7,571 bases of DNA from Synergistaceae bacterium. GTDB taxonomy: Bacteria > Synergistota > Synergistia > Synergistales > Aminobacteriaceae. Positions 4,649 through 7,571 of the stretch are shown piece by piece. The translations under genes and the position numbers were made by a program. The stretch spans positions 1 through 7,571 of the forward strand of contig WRBZ01000035.1 in the NCBI GenBank assembly GCA_009784305.1, given 5' to 3'. The stretch's first letter is position 1; every line of letters starts with the position of its first letter. Below the pieces are notes generated by a model. The model was given only the letters and a program-made list of their open reading frames with translations. It searched no databases and was not told where the DNA came from.

Positions 4649-7571
4649 TCAGCTTATTCTGCGGCTCGCCGCATGGTATTCCTGCAATGATTTGACATTC
4701 TCGCTTGATCTGTTCAGCTTTTCCGCTATTCCTTTAGCGCTTGCCAGAGCCGCCGTTAACGTAGTCATATATGGGATATTGTATCTGATTGCAGATTTTC
4801 TGATATAGGAATCGTCTTCTTCACTGCGCCTGCTACCGCTTGGCGTGTTAATGATCATATCGAGCTGATGATTTTTAATTGCGTCATCAATGTTTGGCCG
4901 TCCTTCGTAAAGCTTATTGATTATCTCGACGCGTATTCCCTTATTGGTAAGATATGCCTGTGTTCCTCTAGTGGCATAAATTTTGAACCCAATTCCCTCA
5001 AGCTGCTTCGCCACTTCAGCAGCTTTCTCCTTATCCTTTTCAGTCACTGAAATAAGCACCGAGCCGGACAGCGGCAAAACCGACTTACTCCCTTCCAGCG
5101 CTTTATAGAACGCAAGCCCGAACGAATCCGATAAACCCAAAACCTCACCGGTTGATCTCATTTCAGGCCCCAAAACCGGATCGACCTCAGGAAACATGTT
5201 GAATGGAAATACAGCTTCCTTAACACCGTAATACGCTACTACCGGCTTTCGTATAGCAGAAAGATCGACTTGTTTTCCAGTATGTTTCGCCATAATCAGC
5301 TGCACTGCAAGATTGACCATATTGAAATTGCATACCTTGGAGACAAGCGGCACAGTCCTTGATGCGCGCGGATTGGCCTCTAAAACATATACTTTGCCTT
5401 GATGAATAGCGTACTGTACATTCATCAATCCAACAACACCCAGCTCGCACGCAATCTTGCGCGTATAGTCATATATCGTTTCTTTTTGTTCCTCAGTAAT
5501 ACTGATGGTGGGGATCACACACGCAGAGTCTCCTGAATGAACGCCTGCATATTCAATATGCTCCATAATTGCCGGTACAAACGCATGGCTGCCGTCAGCA
5601 ACAGCATCCGCCTCACATTCAAGGGCATTATCCAGAAAACGGTCAATAAGAATCGGCGCCTCTTTACTGATAGATTGTGCGTTCACCCGAATATAGTTTT
5701 TAAGCTGCTCGTTATCAAACACAATTTCCATCGCGCGTCCGCCTAATACATAAGATGGCCTGATCATGACAGGATATCCTATGAAACTTACGACGGAAAC
5801 TGCCTCTTCATAATTACATGCCATTCCGGACTCCGGCATTGGAATATCCATTTGGTTCATCATTTTTCTAAACAAGTCCCTGTCTTCGGCTAATGCTATA
5901 ACTTCCGGAGTTGTCCCAAGGATCGGCACTCCCGCCCTTTTTAGTTCCATCGCGATATTCAACGGTGTCTGCCCACCGAACTGAACAATGACCCCCAGTG
6001 GTTTTTCATGCTGACAGATCGAAAAAACGTCCTCGACAGTCAGTGGTTCAAAATAGAGCTTGTCCGAAGTATCGTAATCAGTCGAAACCGTTTCGGGGTT
6101 GCAGTTTATCATGATCGTTTCAAACCCAAGCTCGCGGAGCGCAAAAGCCGTATGTACGCAGCAATAATCGAATTCGATGCCCTGCCCTATTCTGTTGGGT
6201 CCGCCTCCGAGAATAATTACCCTTTTGCGGTTATCCGTTTCCGGTTTCTTTCTTATCCCCTGTTTCTCTCTCGATGCAGTCAGCTCGCCGCTTAATTTGC
6301 CCAAGCCATTATAGGTTGAGTAAAAATATTCAGCGTCAGCGCCGCTGACCGGCACGACATCCCATTCTTTATGTATCGAGGCGACATTTCTGTGCATCCT
6401 GATATATTCTTCCGGTACTTCAAGCAGCATTGAAAGGTACTTGTCAGCAAAACCGTCCTTTTTTGCTTTTGTAAGTAACTCCTCGGGTAAAACCCGTTTT
6501 TTATATGTTAAAATTTCGTTTTCCAGTTCCGCCAATTCGTTCATTTGCTCTAAGAAGTATTTCTTTATACTTGTAACAGCATGGATCTCATCCACGCTTA
6601 CTCCTTTTCGTAACGCCTCATAGATGGCAAAATACCTTTCGCTGTTTGGTACTGTTATATTTTGAAGCAGTTCTTCTACATCGAGTTCATTAAAATTCTT
6701 GGAAAAACCTGGGCCGCTTCTGCCAATCTCCAACGAACGGATAGCTTTCTGGAAGGCTTCTTTAAATGTCCGCCCAATACTCATAACTTCTCCAACCGCC
6801 CGCATCTGCGTACCGAGTTTGTCTTCTATCCCCTTGAATTTTTCAAACGTCCACCGGGCAAATTTCAAAACTACGTAGTCCCCGTGCGGTACGTACTTAT
6901 CCATTGTGCCTTCTTTCCAATATGGGATCTCGTCAAGCGTGAGCCCCGCAGCTAACAGGGAGGACACGTAAGCAATCGGAAATCCGGTTGCTTTGGACGC
7001 AAGCGCCGAAGAACGGGACGTTCTCGGATTAATTTCAATTACAACAATTCTGTCCGAAATGGGATCATGCGCAAGCTGTACATTGGTTCCCCCTATGACT
7101 CCAACTTCGGAAACAATGCTGAATGCGATTTTAATAAGTTTTTCCTGTAATTCCTCGCTGATTGTCAGCATAGGCGCCGAACAAAACGAATCACCTGTAT
7201 GAACTCCCACCGGATCTATGTTTTCAATCATGCAAACAGCGATCATTTGATTCTTAGCGTCCCTTACAACCTCTACTTCAAGTTCTTCCCAACCCTGAAT
7301 GCTCTCTTCAATTAAAATCTGTCCTATGAGAGATGCTTGTATACCCCTGCTGGCAACGATCCGCAATTCTTCAATATTGTATACCAGACCGCCCCCGGTT
7401 CCTCCCATTGTAAAAGCAGGCCGGATAACTACCGGATATCCAAGTTGGCCGGCAACTTCCGCCGCCTGTTCAACTGACGTCGCCTCAAAACTTCTTGCCA
7501 TTTCTACGCCAAGTTTGACCATTGCTTTCTTAAACTCGATACGGTCTTCACCGCGCTCAATAGCGTCAAGG
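4649..7571 (-). CDS. carB: Carbamoyl-phosphate synthase large subunit (N-terminus outside window)
   Basis: CarB joins bicarbonate, ammonia from glutamine (via CarA) and two ATP into carbamoyl phosphate for pyrimidine and arginine synthesis. The visible 973 residues start at about E. coli residue 120, so roughly 119 are missing; the frame is open to the right edge and the ATG at 7522 is internal. Seen in order (visible numbering): EDR (8-10, E. coli R129) and RPAFTMGGTGGG (50-61, E. coli R169 region) of the carboxyphosphate ATP-grasp domain; NPRTSRSSALASKATG; a helical oligomerisation region (about 300-430); KRVIILGGGPNRIGQG (449-464) opening the second ATP-grasp half; RPSYVLGG; HIEYAGVHSGD with the Glu and Asp that bind ornithine in E. 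coli; and an MGS-like allosteric domain (about 837-973). In that domain, Lys, Thr and Asn matching the E. coli UMP/IMP pocket (K954, T974, T977, K993, N1015, T1017) appear retained, so nucleotide control is plausible. carA would be expected upstream, outside the window. No frameshift is seen. Confidence 0.97.
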   Translation of the reverse strand, partial: LDAIERGEDRIEFKKAMVKLGVEMARSFEATSVEQAAEVAGQLGYPVVIRPAFTMGGTGGGLVYNIEELRIVASRGIQASLIGQILIEESIQGWEELEVEVVRDAKNQMIAVCMIENIDPVGVHTGDSFCSAPMLTISEELQEKLIKIAFSIVSEVGVIGGTNVQLAHDPISDRIVVIEINPRTSRSSALASKATGFPIAYVSSLLAAGLTLDEIPYWKEGTMDKYVPHGDYVVLKFARWTFEKFKGIEDKLGTQMRAVGEVMSIGRTFKEAFQKAIRSLEIGRSGPGFSKNFNELDVEELLQNITVPNSERYFAIYEALRKGVSVDEIHAVTSIKKYFLEQMNELAELENEILTYKKRVLPEELLTKAKKDGFADKYLSMLLEVPEEYIRMHRNVASIHKEWDVVPVSGADAEYFYSTYNGLGKLSGELTASREKQGIRKKPETDNRKRVIILGGGPNRIGQGIEFDYCCVHTAFALRELGFETIMINCNPETVSTDYDTSDKLYFEPLTVEDVFSICQHEKPLGVIVQFGGQTPLNIAMELKRAGVPILGTTPEVIALAEDRDLFRKMMNQMDIPMPESGMACNYEEAVSVVSFIGYPVMIRPSYVLGGRAMEIVFDNEQLKNYIRVNAQSISKEAPILIDRFLDNALECEADAVADGSHAFVPAIMEHIEYAGVHSGDSACVIPTISITEEQKETIYDYTRKIACELGVVGLMNVQYAIHQGKVYVLEANPRASRTVPLVSKVCNFNMVNLAVQLIMAKHTGKQVDLSAIRKPVVAYYGVKEAVFPFNMFPEVDPVLGPEMRSTGEVLGLSDSFGLAFYKALEGSKSVLPLSGSVLISVTEKDKEKAAEVAKQLEGIGFKIYATRGTQAYLTNKGIRVEIINKLYEGRPNIDDAIKNHQLDMIINTPSGSRRSEEDDSYIRKSAIRYNIPYMTTLTAALASAKGIAEKLNRSSENVKSLQEYHAASRRIS

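Noticed and set aside
5220..5450. Minus-strand open frame of 76 codons inside carB
   Set aside because: It is an out-of-frame shadow of the second ATP-grasp half of CarB, which is continuous through the region.
7520..7522. ATG as the start of carB
   Set aside because: The frame continues upstream to the window edge with LDAIERGEDRIEF, which aligns with conserved CarB sequence, so this Met is internal.
1..7571. Defence island, mobile element, CRISPR array or new biosynthetic cluster
   Set aside because: All long frames are accounted for by housekeeping or flagellar genes on one strand, and I see no transposase, direct repeat array, terminal inverted repeats or clusters of unknown genes beyond one small chaperone-like frame.

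Overview
The window reads as an ordinary stretch of bacterial chromosome with mid-range GC. All six recognisable genes lie on the minus strand, so transcription runs from the right edge to the left. In transcription order they are: carB (large subunit of carbamoyl-phosphate synthetase, 5' end outside the window), an L-lysine 6-aminotransferase (lat family), trxB (thioredoxin reductase), fliS (flagellin export chaperone), a small helical protein that is probably a second flagellar chaperone of the FlgN/FliT kind, and an exported M48-family zinc metallopeptidase cut off by the left edge. I see no tRNA, rRNA, CRISPR array, insertion sequence, attachment site or origin.

Organism: a flagellated bacterium that uses strong AGGAGG-type ribosome binding sites. 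The M48 peptidase with an apparent signal peptide, the TrxB sequence style and the lysine aminotransferase would fit an amino-acid-using anaerobe such as a member of Synergistota or a related lineage. This is an impression, not a proof, and other phyla remain possible.

Layout: carB fills the right 40% of the window. A 93-base gap after it carries the best promoter candidate in the window (TTGAAG, 17-base spacer, TAAAAT), which would start a new unit at lat. lat and trxB are 45 bases apart and each has a strong ribosome binding site, so they are probably cotranscribed. A 110-base gap without a clear terminator separates trxB from fliS. fliS and the small chaperone-like gene overlap by 11 bases, and the second uses a TTG start with its own AAGGGG site, so they look translationally coupled. 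After them comes a 12-bp perfect hairpin followed by a T-rich run. It is the only convincing terminator-like structure here, and it sits directly on top of the apparent start of the M48 gene.

The genes belong to different processes: pyrimidine/arginine precursor supply, lysine catabolism, thiol redox, flagellum assembly and envelope proteolysis. Nothing in the order forces a single pathway. I did not find a new multi-gene system. The observations most worth a second look are the hairpin that overlaps the M48 start, the uncertain M48 N-terminus, the unusual C-terminal extension of FliS, and the coupled chaperone-like gene behind it.
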